Assembly (NCBI GenBank): GCA_903813345.2
Contig: CAIIXF020000009.1
Coordinates: forward strand, 1,488,001-1,552,000
Direction: 5' to 3'
Source of the DNA: Owenia fusiformis
Taxonomy: Eukaryota; Annelida; Polychaeta; Sabellida; Oweniidae
DNA length: 64,000 nucleotides
Shown here: positions 45,783 to 56,771 of the stretch, piece after piece
Layout: each line of letters begins with the position of its first letter
Position numbering within the stretch: position 1 is the first letter of the stretch
Program-made: the position numbers and the translations under genes
The notes under the pieces: model-generated
Databases searched by the model: none
What the model was told of the DNA's origin: nothing
The model's input: only the letters and a program-made list of their open reading frames with translations

Positions 45783-47581
45783 TACAGGGTGTCCCAGAAC
45801 TCATGAGAATTTTTGAGGGAGATAAAAGGCATGAATGATTTTCCTTCAAATTTAGTGCACATAATAAACAAACATTGAGGAATAACTGACATGAATTTCA
45901 GGCACATATCTTTTATATTTCTGAATTTATTGACATTTGAATTCTACATTGCCACAAACTCTGGAGTAGTCAGATAAAACAATTTACGTCACATTTTGAT
46001 AATATTTACACAACTTCTCTACTCTAATAGCATTGTTTTCATTGAATTATTTCAGCGTTTCAGTACATTAGTTAATAGGATCATACACATTCAGCTAACA
46101 TATCTCCACAGAGTTATTATAGCATATTATCTGCAGTTGATGTCGTATTTTCAGCTACTCTATACACATTCCTAAATCGTCCAATCGCCATTTCTATAGG
46201 ATCATCTGAAACAACATGACTCAATTCTTCCTCCGTTTCAGTGACATGGCTCACTAATCTTTGTTTAGGTCCCAAAAGAAATCAAAAGTCTAGTAGAGCA
46301 AAATCTGGCAAAGTATATGGAGCTACTATATGTATACTGTGAAGTCTCAATAGAAAGTAAAATGGATGCACTACTGACATACATGTAGTGACTTATTTAC
46401 TGGTGCATTGTCAATATGCAAGATCATATTGGCTAGCAAATGGAGACATTTCTTTCAGTCCCTCAGGAACATGGCATTATGATCTTTCAGCAAACCAAAT
46501 GTACAATCTATTGATGTATTGGGTCTCTTTCAAAGTTTATATATCGTTTTATCAAAATGCATTATCAATATGAGAAAAATGCTGAACTAAGCTTAGACAA
46601 AAAAAAACGTTGGTTTTATTGTTGAGAATTTGTATAAAATTGACAAATGTGACATAAACTGTTGTATTTCCCGATAACTTCGGGGTTTGTGGCGATGTAG
46701 AATTCAAATGTCAATAAATTCGGAAATACAAAAGATACGTGCCTGAAATTCATGTCAGTTATTCCCCAAAGTGTGTTTAATAAGTGTACTAAAGGAGTAC
46801 GTGGGTTATCGCAAACAATTTCAGAAGGTTATATCTTGGATTATGAGTATTTTCTGACAATGAAGACAAGTTTATCTTTTAGATCAATTCATTATCTCAA
46901 AGAATATTATGCACAGTAATAATAAATTCAAACAAACTCGGAGATATTTAACTAGCAATTAACCCATCAACACACTTTTTGACCCCATTTTGAAGATGTT
47001 GACCCGATTTTCACCAAAAATGCAATCATTTTTTACAATGTTTAATGCATTACTATTCTTTATTTTGATGTATCAAATAGTTCTTGAAAGAAAAACTTAA
47101 TTGCATTAAGATAAGTGTTCCCCATGTTATTTCTCCATTGAAAAATCTCATGCTATCCATTGGTTTCAGTTCATTTTGGTCATCCAAATTAAATATCTTT
47201 AAAGTCCCTGGAGCAATCAAATTTTCCTTTAAGAAATCGAACATGTCTCAAAGCACATTCTAATTATGCATTCAACAATATAATAATAGGTTGCATTTTT
47301 GGTGAAAATTAGGTCAACATTTTTGAAAATGTATGTTGATTGGTCCATTGCCCCGTCAATATCACTTAGGTCTGATTAACTAAATTATCATTATATATAC
47401 TTTTCTTGAAGATAATGAATGGATCTAAAAGATACACCCATGTTCATGATAAAAAAATATTCATAATTTAAGTTAGAATCGTTTGAAATTGTTTGCGATA
47501 ACCTACGTGCTCCTTTAGAGAATAATCACCTGCGCCTTATATCTCCCTCAAAAAATCTCATGAGTTCTTGGACACCCTGTA
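45783..47581 (-). mobile_element. Mariner-type transposon with decayed transposase, 1.8 kb
   Basis: Ends TACAGGGTGTCCcagaactcatgag and ctcatgagttcttGGACACCCTGTA are inverted repeats, flanked by TA on both sides. On the minus strand a decayed transposase is visible. ILHIDNAPVNKS (46399-46418 region) holds the second catalytic Asp in the family's H-x-DNAP motif. APYTLPDFALLDF (46284-46315) holds the third, followed by a stop codon and then LLGPKQRLVSHVTETEEELS. Frameshifts and stops separate these, so it is inactive. About 38 residues separate the two Asp positions, within the DD34-41D range. A nested MITE sits in the right part. Its end is only 44 bp upstream of astacin exon 3. Confidence 0.82.
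46791..47518. mobile_element. Nested MITE in the right arm of the mariner element
   Basis: The ends ctaaaggagtacgtgggtta and taacctacgtgctcctttag are inverted repeats extending to gcaaacaatttc/gaaattgtttgc (34 bp, two mismatches). Inner parts also pair (gttgacccgattttcaccaa with ttggtgaaaattaggtcaac). It interrupts the mariner arm, whose inner inverted repeat with 45840-45965 ends just before it (46690-46790). Confidence 0.75.
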
Positions 47582-47625
47582 TATTAAATGTGTAAACACA
47601 TTAAATATTCCTCTTTGATTTTCAG

Positions 47626-47908
47626 AAAGTATTTAATGTTGAAAAAGATGCAAACTTTGATGGAGATATTGAACTAACAGAGGAACAGACATTAATGTTT
47701 TTAAAAAACTTTCTGGTTCGGAAAAATGGACATCATCTCCAAAATACAGCAATTCCGACTGAGCTTGAGACTAAAAAGAGAGACAAGCGTGATGTTAGAG
47801 AACCAATGGAAACATATAAAACCACGAGTAGACATAGAACAAAACGCAAAGTTAAACCGTCCGACCAATGGGATCTGCCCATAAACTACTACATTAGCCG
47901 AGTGTACA
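47626..47908 (+). CDS. Astacin-family metalloprotease, exon 3 (aspartate switch, cleavage site, start of catalytic domain)
   Basis: Residues 187-280. It follows the acceptor ctctttgattttcag. It contains DANFDGDIELTEEQ (Asp at residue 200). This is the FxGD(I) segment that in astacin zymogens places an Asp on the catalytic zinc, and it is the strongest single proof of family. After a basic linker comes RTKR (residues 257-260), a furin-type site where the prosegment should be removed. Then KVKPSDQWDLPINYYIS follows, matching the mature N-terminus W....IPY.IS of astacins. It ends GTG TAC A|gtaagg, phase 1. Three bases of context fit the next exon exactly. Confidence 0.85.
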
Positions 47909-49088
47909 GTAAGGGAAACCATTTTGTTATAATTACAATGGTGCACATGTTTTGAGTAATGTTTTTTTGGTATGATATTTTTCTACTCAAAAATACAAGA
48001 AATTACAAAAGTTATTAAATTACCTCTACATTGCCGTCTATACTCGCATGTAAATGATTTTTTCATTGTAATGTCTCACAAACGTTCATTAAAGTAAATA
48101 CAATGTTTTGAATGCCAGGAGTAGTATAACCCAGAGGAGGAGCATTACCATGTTAGGGTGTTAGAAGTAGTATAACTCGGACGAGTAACAGTTCAATGAA
48201 CAAGGGCTCCAGATGAACAAGGGCTGCACGGGTGTTTATTAGGATGTCATTAGTTGTATAACTTATTGGGATTTTAGTAGTAGTTTGACTAAGGAGAGTA
48301 ACAATCTAATGGACGGGGGTTAAACATGGTGTTTATTAGGTATTAAGTAGTAATATAACATAAGATTAGAGGAGTATCAAATGGAGGGTTCGGGGCAAAT
48401 CAGAAATCATAATATCATTTCAGTAAAAGATTCAGCAAAAAATATTTTTATATAGAAAATTGAATTGTCTGACTTTTTTTTAACACTAAGTGTTTATTTT
48501 ATTTGATGAATATTAAAGTTACAGCGCTTTAAACTCATGTTTGAAAATCATTTTTTCGCCTCCTGTGTTATTTCAATGGGAGAGGTTTTTTGAAAAACAA
48601 TTTTGACTTTAGAGCCCTATAACTGTGTTGAACCTGAAGAAACATATCAATTTTTTGTTAAATAAAGTTAGCAAATTCAATTGCCTGCCCAACTCGTATT
48701 TTTTGCAAGGACTCGGATGGATGGATATTCTTTCATATGACTAGCGGCAAACCTACCATTTCCCATTGGTTAACATGGGAATGTAGATTTTCAAAAATTC
48801 ATCAAATTCATCATCAATTTTCGACCTATTGTAATTGAGGAAAAAATTGAGAAAATGTGGTGGTATTGGAATTAAAGTCAAATTACGTTTCAATCAATAG
48901 TATAAGTATTTGCAAATTGTGTTGAGACAATTTGAAGGGCACATATTGTATGGTATGAGATACTTTATTTTGAGCAATGATGTCTCAAGCAGAGAAAAAT
49001 TTGGAAATTTTTCATGACGCACACAGTATCATGACCATGGCAGGTCAAAAATAATCATACACACATATTTTTATCTTTAACATTTTCA
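47909..49088. other. Astacin intron 3 (47909-59805), first part
   Basis: Intron 3 is 11.9 kb. At 48115-48380 three diverged units of the 69-bp array (gtagtataactc, ggtgtttattaggat) appear. Positions 48540-48660 match 36995-37105. The rest is unstructured. Confidence 0.55.
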
Positions 49089-50119
49089 CAAATAACAGGA
49101 TCTTAAGAGGTTCTGGACAAATCATTTGATTCTGGACTTATTTATATTTTTTTCAACGAAATCACATCCAAGGGTTGAATTTTTATTAGCTATTTAGAGA
49201 GTGAGTCCTGCCTAGTATTAATTTCAATAAAAAGTTTACATAGAACCCTATTTGAGAGTCAATCTAATACTTACATTACATTGATAAATTAAGGCAAATC
49301 CTGAAATATTTTTAAAGTGCATTTTTTATGAAATATTATCCAGCAAGTATTTAGATGAAACGGTCTTATTTAAATACAAATCATAACATGATGATATTTT
49401 TCATGAAACATTTTTCAATGGAATTCAATTGAAGGGTCAAGATAAAACGAGCTAATTTAGGTGAAAACCCTTACATGATGATGTGTTTTCATAACTTCTT
49501 TCATAAAATTCCATCAAGGGGTGAAGATAAAATGATCGAATTTAAGTGATTTAGGATCACGAGGATATGTTTTCTTTGATATTTTCTATGAAATCCCATC
49601 CAATGGTCAAGGTAAAATTTTGATTTTGATTTGGTATTAGGTCACGTGTTCGAAAGATCCATATAAGGCCCATAGAACCATATAGGAACGTCATTTTGAA
49701 TGTCACGTGATAGATCCATATAAGGCTTTTAGAACCATGTATGGAAAGATGAGGGGAAGCCCCTGACACCTGTTTCACGATTTTATCCGAACGTTGTTCG
49801 GATCATTTCGGTTTTTATGCACTTCATTATTGTACCGAAGTTTGCCGATTCGATTCGTCGTATTTCGGAATCCTGGTGACAATTTTATACTCCATTGGAG
49901 TATTTTTGACCTACTTCTTATGACGGAAATTCCCGAACCTTGTTCGGATTAATCCGGATTTTCTGACCTACTTTATCTACCGAGATTTCACGAATTAACA
50001 TTCGTCTCATTCCGGAATCCTGGTGACAATTTTATACTCCATTGGAGTATTTTTGATCTACTTTTTCTGGATTTTGCCCTACTTATTATATTTTGACAAC
50101 AAGCAAATCAAAAAGTTCG

Positions 50120-50215
50120 AGATGAACGGGTCTCGATCAACTAACCTAGACAATGGAAGCCAGGCACGCTAACCATGAGGCCAACGAGCTACCGATATGA
50201 AAGAACAAAAGTATT
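50120..50215 (-). mobile_element. tRNA-like SINE head in the left arm (mirror at about 55605-55690, +)
   Basis: Read on the minus strand: gctcgttggcctcatggtta (A-box-like), then gatcgagac, a perfect B box (GWTCRANNC). The right arm carries the same on the + strand. A second, weaker tRNA-like stretch is next to it (tggcgctagtg ... ggttcgtatcc at about 50296-50342). Confidence 0.45.
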
Positions 50216-50868
50216 ATATATTTATACCGAGCGTCAATTCAAAATGATCCTCACTTAAATATGACTCGTCAGTTGTATCCAGAATAGTAGAACGCCTATG
50301 GCGCTAGTGAATAACCAAGTCCCAGGTTAGTGGTTCGTATCCCTCTGTGATATACTATTTTTGTTTTATTAAATACGCGAGAAAGGAGCAAGGTGTAGGT
50401 TGAAAACAAGACGTTAGTTTGTTTCAAAACAGTTTGGAAACATTAATCTCTGATAATTTAAGGTTTTCCACTCCTGAAGGGCCTCTAGATCTATGAAATT
50501 CATTAATCAAGACAGTGTAAAATTTTTAGATATATGTAATACGTTTTCATACTTTAGCCTGTGGAATCAACTAAATATTACATTTTGGATTTCATTGATA
50601 TCCTGTCATAGTCCTAATTTTTTTTTGAAACATTATTTTTTCAACACTGATACAAATTTCCCTGACATTTCCCTGACATATCTACCGTTTCAAAATTCCC
50701 GGTCATCTTTGGCACTTTTGACCTAATTTTAAAATTACCTGACATTTCCAGCACTTGGAAAATCAAGTCAATTTCCCTGACATTTCCAGGTGTGTACGAA
50801 CCCTGGAAATATCCCAATGGCTCGCCCTGTGAATCGCTAGCACAGATTGGATTGATTAGTGTTTCAAA

Positions 50869-51117
50869 ATGGTGGACGAAGTGTATTACGCAGTGCAAAT
50901 TCAGTCCAAAGCTTCTATAAAGGGAGTCCAACTTATAGATTTTGAAAATCCGACTCGTTTAAAGAAGAATATCAGCAGCTTAAATCATACAAAATGGATG
51001 GAGGGGGGTAGGCGATTTCTGCAAGAAAACTCAACAAATTTGGAAGATTTATTTTTTTCAAGATATTTACAACTGAATTGCCAAATGAATAGGCGCAGTG
51101 CATGGCAAAATATGTAA
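50869..51117 (+). CDS. Unrecognised 82-codon open frame in the spacer
   Basis: Starts MVDEVYYAVQIQSKASIKG in a good ATG context (caaaatggtg) and ends RRSAWQNM. The composition is protein-like (mixed charged and aromatic residues, few repeats). No family was recognised. It could be a first exon, since gtaagg follows at 51114, or a captured gene fragment or transposase piece carried by the surrounding inverted repeat. It lies inside astacin intron 3. Confidence 0.25.
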   Translation: MVDEVYYAVQIQSKASIKGVQLIDFENPTRLKKNISSLNHTKWMEGGRRFLQENSTNLEDLFFSRYLQLNCQMNRRSAWQNM

Positions 51118-51180
51118 GGTCTTCTAGTATTTTTTTGAACTGATACGCTTCTAAGATATGAGATCTATTATAAAAGGCGC

Positions 51181-51201
51181 ATCATCATCATCATCATCAT
51201 C
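51181..51201. repeat. (CAT)n microsatellite
   Basis: Seven perfect cat units. Otherwise unremarkable. Confidence 0.8.
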
Positions 51202-52394
51202 AACGTGCAAAAGTCAATGTTTTTGCTATAAATCAGGCAACAATGGTCTACACGACCTGTAATAAATAGGTATGAGGGGCGTTATTATCACAACACTGAC
51301 ATTGCTCACTTTTTAAAGTTGTTTCAATGCGTTATATGTAAATGGGCGTGTGGAAGCCCCGTGGGTGGCAATAAAATAACTCGAACTTCAAATTAAAATA
51401 TATATAAAAAAGTATATTTCAAACTTCAATGTTCAAAATACAATGCTCTGTAATGTACAACATGAACTCGTACACACTACTATACCCCCATACTGTATCC
51501 TGTATTCCTTTAAAAGAAGTACAGGCTACAGGGAAGTTGCAAATGGAGGACGTTTGTTTATTTCCATAGTTCTGAATGTTTACTAGATTTTACACATATT
51601 CTAAGTGTTCTACTACACATTGTATAGATTCATCGAGCAGTTTGCAACGTATTATTACCAGAAAAGCCCAATGGACAAAGATAGAGAATACCCGCTCCAT
51701 TTGCAACTTAACCGTACCCTGTATCATTTTTAAATGTGGTCACGTGGTAGGGTAGTGTGTCTTACAACAACTACTGACAAGCCAACACCTAATACAAACT
51801 CAGCTGCATGTGAGTGAGAAAGACCATATAAGGGAACAATAGATATATAAAACTGACACAGTTTGCATAGTTGAATAACTGGTTTCAATAAAAGGTGAAA
51901 AGTGAACATGGTATTAAAAGAGTAAAACTGCAATCAACCTACTTAGGGACCTGTCATATTGAGATGAATAGGGATTGATTAATATGAACAGTAATAATAT
52001 AAAATGTGAAAATGACCATGTTACATATACAAAAATAACCCCATTGTTACAAAATCACAAAAAGTAAAATATCTATTCTTGTATTGCATTTTCGTTCACT
52101 GGACATATTTTAATTTGCATTGCTATTAGATACATTTTATGGGTGATTTGAAAATTGAACCACGAAAACAGATGTACTTTAAATTAAAGGGAACTTTCTA
52201 CCATACCCGCCATGCTATCTGACCCGAACGAGCCACCTTGTGGTGAGATTGGTAACTACCTGCTCGCATCTGCGTTATTACGCAGAGACATAAACGTATC
52301 ACAAGGAAACTATAGTAGCTAACCTATTTTATCTCTGTATACATTTTAACTGTAATACATCGTTACAAAAAAATACAAAATACCTGTATATTGA

Positions 52395-53520
52395 TTTTTT
52401 GACCTTGACCGATTCTTGAATTGAATCGAATTTGTCCAAAGGTCTTGAAACGTAAAATACCTAAATATTTATCTTTGACCTTGGGATGACCTTGTACAAG
52501 AAACATTAATGTTGACCTCGGTTCATCTAATCATAATTCGCCAAGGGCCATAGTATCATCAAACGCCAAATACCTAGACATTGATCGTTTACCTTTGAAT
52601 AAACTTAACTCTGACCTTCGGAGACCAACTTACTAAGGTTAAATGGTGTAGAAGGAGATGTCCCGACAGACAGACAAAATGACAGACAGACCAAACATGC
52701 TTTTATAGTAGGTCTCGACATCTCCTTTTGCCCTCATACTTGATGGGCCAGTGAGTGTTCTACTAAGGTCAGAGGTCAAAGTCATTCTAGGTTAAAGGCA
52801 GAATCAGATATATGGAGGTGACAAAATTACAAGCAACATGTACAATTGACGTACTTATCTATTCCTTACAATCTCAAATACAATATCTCACAAAATATTT
52901 ACGATATGTTAGAAATTGATGAAGTTATAATAGATTAAAAGTGTAAAATTGTAAATAATAAGTAACCATTCTTATAGAAGAAATATACAAAAGTCATTGT
53001 TGTAAACTCTTTAGTTTTCCTGAAATAAAGTGTGCAGTTTTGGGATTTTTAGATAATAGACATGAAAAGGAATGACATAAGCCAGAAATATTCTAAAATT
53101 GAAACAATTTTTTTGTTAGACTGCTTGCTAGATCCGATTCTCTCTTTAAAATGTCAATATCTAGGTTTACGAGTTTTTACCCTTAAGATTCGACCCTTGA
53201 TGAGGCATGATTAGGTAACCTGAAGTCAAGGTCATTCCTATGTAAAATATCAATATCTATGTATTTGGTGATTTAAAGTCCTTTTGGGCTGCTGTGACCC
53301 TTGGCAACCAACGATTAGGTGAACTGAGTTCAAGGCCAATGTAACTGGGTCAAGTTTGTTTCAAGATCAAAAATTAATATCTAAGTATTTGGCGTTGAAA
53401 GGACCTTGAGGGCTACAATGACCCTTGACGACACATGATTAGGTGACCTAAGGTCAAAGTCAATGTGTATTGGCCAACGTTATTTCAAGGTCACATCTAG
53501 GTACTAGTATCTGGCGTTTC
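52395..53520. repeat. Diverged array of about 115-bp GACCTTGACC-type units
   Basis: The phrases tgattaggtgaccta, aggtcaaggtcaat, tatctaggtatttggcg and acaatgacccttga recur, with tgattaggt at about 53205, 53314 and 53437. Earlier, more decayed units reach back to about 52395. Similar repeats are common in mollusc genomes, which is weak evidence for the source organism. The tract also includes a hairpin, ggagatgtcccgac / gtctcgacatctcc (52652-52727). Confidence 0.65.
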
Positions 53521-53796
53521 ACGAGGTTTCAACAAGTTCATCTCAATTCAAAAATCAGTCAAAGTCAAATTATCAATACAGGTATTTTGCATTTTATGGA
53601 GGCTGCTGCTATATGGGGACCCTTCGTGATCCACTCGAACATGCAGATTTCTAGTATTTGTAAAGATGTATAAAAGTTAAAATGTATACTTTCCATGAGC
53701 TCCTATCGTTGGATTTAAATAAGGAGTATGATTTTAAAATTGGCTAGGTCGTGGTTAAGCAACAATAGTATGTTCGAAATACCGCTGTGTAATGCC

Positions 53797-53899
53797 TGGA
53801 TCACATTTGCTGCGAGTATTTTGTTCAAAATTGAATACATTTCTGAACACAATACTCAATCGGCCAGGCGCCGTAGTGAAAATCGGAGCAAATGTGACC
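53797..53899. mobile_element. Palindromic MITE, copy 2 (shortened)
   Basis: Relative of 6745-6872: tcacatttgct, gagtattttgttcaaaattg, tactcaatcggccaggcgcc, gaaaatcggagcaaatgtga. The left arm lacks the GC-rich cggcgcccggccgat segment, so a one-sided deletion has broken the hairpin. Confidence 0.75.
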
Positions 53900-54674
53900 A
53901 AGACATAAAACAATTGAATAAAATTGTATCAGTTTCACATTTACAGCGGTCAAAAGCATTTACAAAAAAACCGCCAGAGTTGGCATTCATATAAAATGAA
54001 ACCAATCCCGCTGTGATTCATAGAAATAACTAATTTACTGCATTGAGTTCAATGTTATAACCATGTCGATTTACATGAGTGTCCGATTCATTGTACCAAA
54101 TTTAAACCTTGACTGTTCTCCAGAAAGCAATAAGCTGACATATATCATATTTTACATTTTAATACAACTGAAAAGATAATAAATGTTTTAATATAAAGTT
54201 GACGTAGTTATAAATATTTTCAGCGTAAAATCAAAGCACAACCATATGATTAAAAAAATTACGCTGGGATTCCAACTGGATACAACTGACGAGTTGTATT
54301 TAAGGTGGCCTAAAGTGCTGCTTATTTTTAATAACTATTTACAAAAACGTTCCCGAGACACAATCCATTTAGGTAGGGTTTGTTTTAAAGTCGAAAAGCC
54401 CCAATAAGACAATACAAACCCAGATTAAACCCAGAAGAATGCAGATTTCATGTAATGATTTACGTTCATGTAAACAAGTAAAGTACATACAATCCCCATA
54501 TAAAACACTGGTCTACGTGACATGTAAACACAGGTTCAAATTGAAATATAGAAAATTTTCAACATATCATTTGCTTCCGTGTTCTGTATGCCCCTCTACC
54601 TGCTTAATAAGGCAATGTATCTTCAAATAAAACCTTAGCCAAGTAGATAAGGGTCTCTGGAACACGTTTGTATA

Positions 54675-55195
54675 TAGTTTTCACGGCTTTGTATAAAAAA
54701 CCTCCTACCTCATACCCACCTACCCACCTACGTGGAACATGATACAATCATTGAAGGGTTCAATTTTAATGATTATTAAATCTCAAAATAGCTCAAAGTA
54801 TTAACATTTCTACAATTCCGGCTTTGTTTTATGACTAGACAGATGACAGATCCATAAATAAAGGCATGTGGATGCATTTTAATGTGTAATGTCCCGAGGG
54901 CGCCCCGGGGGAATAAATAACTAACGACCGCGACCATAGGTCCAACAAGCCAGATAAAGAAATTGAAAGAAAGTGTGCTAAATTCGATGCTCCGAGTGGG
55001 AATCGAACCCAGCTGGGATGTAGTAGCAACTTGCTATCAAGGATCGTTACAAATGCTTCTATAATTCATCATAAACTAAGATTTAATAGACTAAGATCTT
55101 TAAAATTGAACCCTTCAAAGACTGTATTATGCCCCACGTACGTGAATAGGTGGGTATGAGGTAGGAGGTTTTTTATACAAAGCCAGTTTTCACAA
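54675..55195. mobile_element. Foldback element with a tRNA-like core, in the spacer
   Basis: The arms ggctttgtataaaaaacctc, ctacctcatacccacctacc, gaagggttcaattttaa (54690-54775) pair with ttaaaattgaacccttcaaa, aggtgggtatgaggtaggag, gttttttatacaaagcc (55105-55185). Between them a minus-strand tRNA-like stretch with a perfect B box (gggttcgattcccactcgga) lies at about 54985-55050. Confidence 0.75.
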
Positions 55196-56771
55196 GCAAT
55201 TTTATTCCCGGACGCCCAAACGTGTCAGGAACACATATATATTTGAATGATCTTGATTGGACATCAGGTTGCAGAGAAATCGTATTTTTACTGAGTGGAT
55301 TATTGAATTTCATAGATCTAGAGGCCCTTCAGGAGTGGAAAACCTTAAATTATCAGAGATTAATGTTTCCAAACTGTTTTGAAACAAACTAACGTCTTGT
55401 TTTCAACCTACACCTTGCTCCTTTCTCGCGTATTTAATAAAACAAAAATAGTATATCACGGAGGGATACGAACCACTCACCTGGGACTTGGTTATTCACT
55501 AGCGCCATAGGCGTTCTACTATTCTGGATACAACTGACGAGTCGTATTTAAGTGAGGATCATTTTGAATTGACGCTCGGTATAAATATATAATACTTTTG
55601 TTCTTTCATATCGGTAGCTCGTTGGCCTCATGGTTAGCATGCCTGGCTTCCATTGTCTAGGTTAGTTGATCGAGACCCGTTCATGTCGAACTTTTTGATT
55701 TGCTTGTTGTCAAAATATAATAAGTAGGGCAAAATCCAGAAAAAGTAGATCAAAAATACTCCAATGGAGTATAAAATTGTCACCAGGATTCCGGAATGAG
55801 ACGAATGTTAACTCGTGAAATCTCGGTAGATAATGTAGGTCAGAAAATCCGGATTAATCCGAACAAGGTTCGGGAATTTCCGTCATAAGAAGTAGGTCAA
55901 AAATACTCCAATGGAGTATAAAATTGTCACCAGGATTCCGAAATACGACGAATCGAATCGGCAAACTTCGGTACAATAATGAAGTGCATAAAAACCGAAA
56001 TGATCCGAACAACGTGAAACAGGTGTCAGGGGCTTCCCCTCATCTTTCCATACATGGTTCTAAAAGCCTTATATGGATCTATCACGTGACATTCAAAATG
56101 ACGTTCCTATATGGTTCTATGGGCCTTATATGGATCTTTCGAACACGTGACACGTTAATACCAAATCAAAATCAAAATTTTACCTTGACCATTGGATGGG
56201 AGTTCATAGAAAATATCAAAGAAAACATATCCTCGTGATCCTAAATCACTTAAATTCGATCATTTTATCTTCACCCCTTGATGGAATTTTATGAAAGAAG
56301 TTATGAAAACACATCATCATGTAAGGGTTTTCACTTAAATTAGCTCGTTTTATCTTGACCCTTCAATTGAATTTCATTGAAAAATGTTTAATGAAAAATA
56401 TCATCATGTTATGATTTGTATTTAAATAAGACCGTTTCATCTAAATACTTGCTGGATAATATTTCATAAAAAATGCACTTTAAAAATATTTCAGGATTTG
56501 CCTTAATTTATCAATGTAATGTAAGTATTAGATTGACTCTCAAATAGGGTTCAATTTTAACTTTTTTTATTGAAATTAATACTAGGCAGGACTCACTCTC
56601 TAAAAAGCTAATAAAAATTCAACCCTTGGATAAAATATGACAAGTCCAGAATCAAATGATTTGTCCGGAACCTCTTAAGACCCTGTTAAATAATAATTTT
56701 ACCATTATCCGAATTTTAGTGAACTGAATTGCAATAATTAAGAAAATTGAATAAAAAGAAAATGTTCAATT

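Larger units (their letters stand above)
49089..56695. mobile_element. 7.6-kb inverted-repeat structure with 1.4-kb arms
   Basis: The left arm, about 49089-50505, is the reverse complement of the right arm, about 55303-56695, with high similarity along the whole length. Examples are tcttaagaggttctggacaa / ttgtccggaacctcttaaga and ccactcctgaagggcctcta / tagaggcccttcaggagtgg. Each arm contains a repeated block (cctggtgacaattttatact, twice) and two tRNA-like heads. The spacer (50506-55302) has an unknown open frame, a GACCTTGACC-type array and smaller foldbacks. It could be a giant foldback transposon or an inverted segmental duplication. It splits the 69-bp array of intron 3. Confidence 0.82.

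Noticed and set aside
54985-55050. Possible functional tRNA on the minus strand (perfect B box)
   Set aside because: The 5' half does not form D-arm and acceptor-stem pairs with the 3' half, and it sits inside a foldback element. Treated as a SINE-like relic.
49557-56238. Matching frames MKQVSGASPHLSIHGSKSL in both arms of the 7.6-kb inverted repeat
   Set aside because: Same sequence in mirror copies. The frame overlaps a tandem block and stops early, and no domain was recognised.
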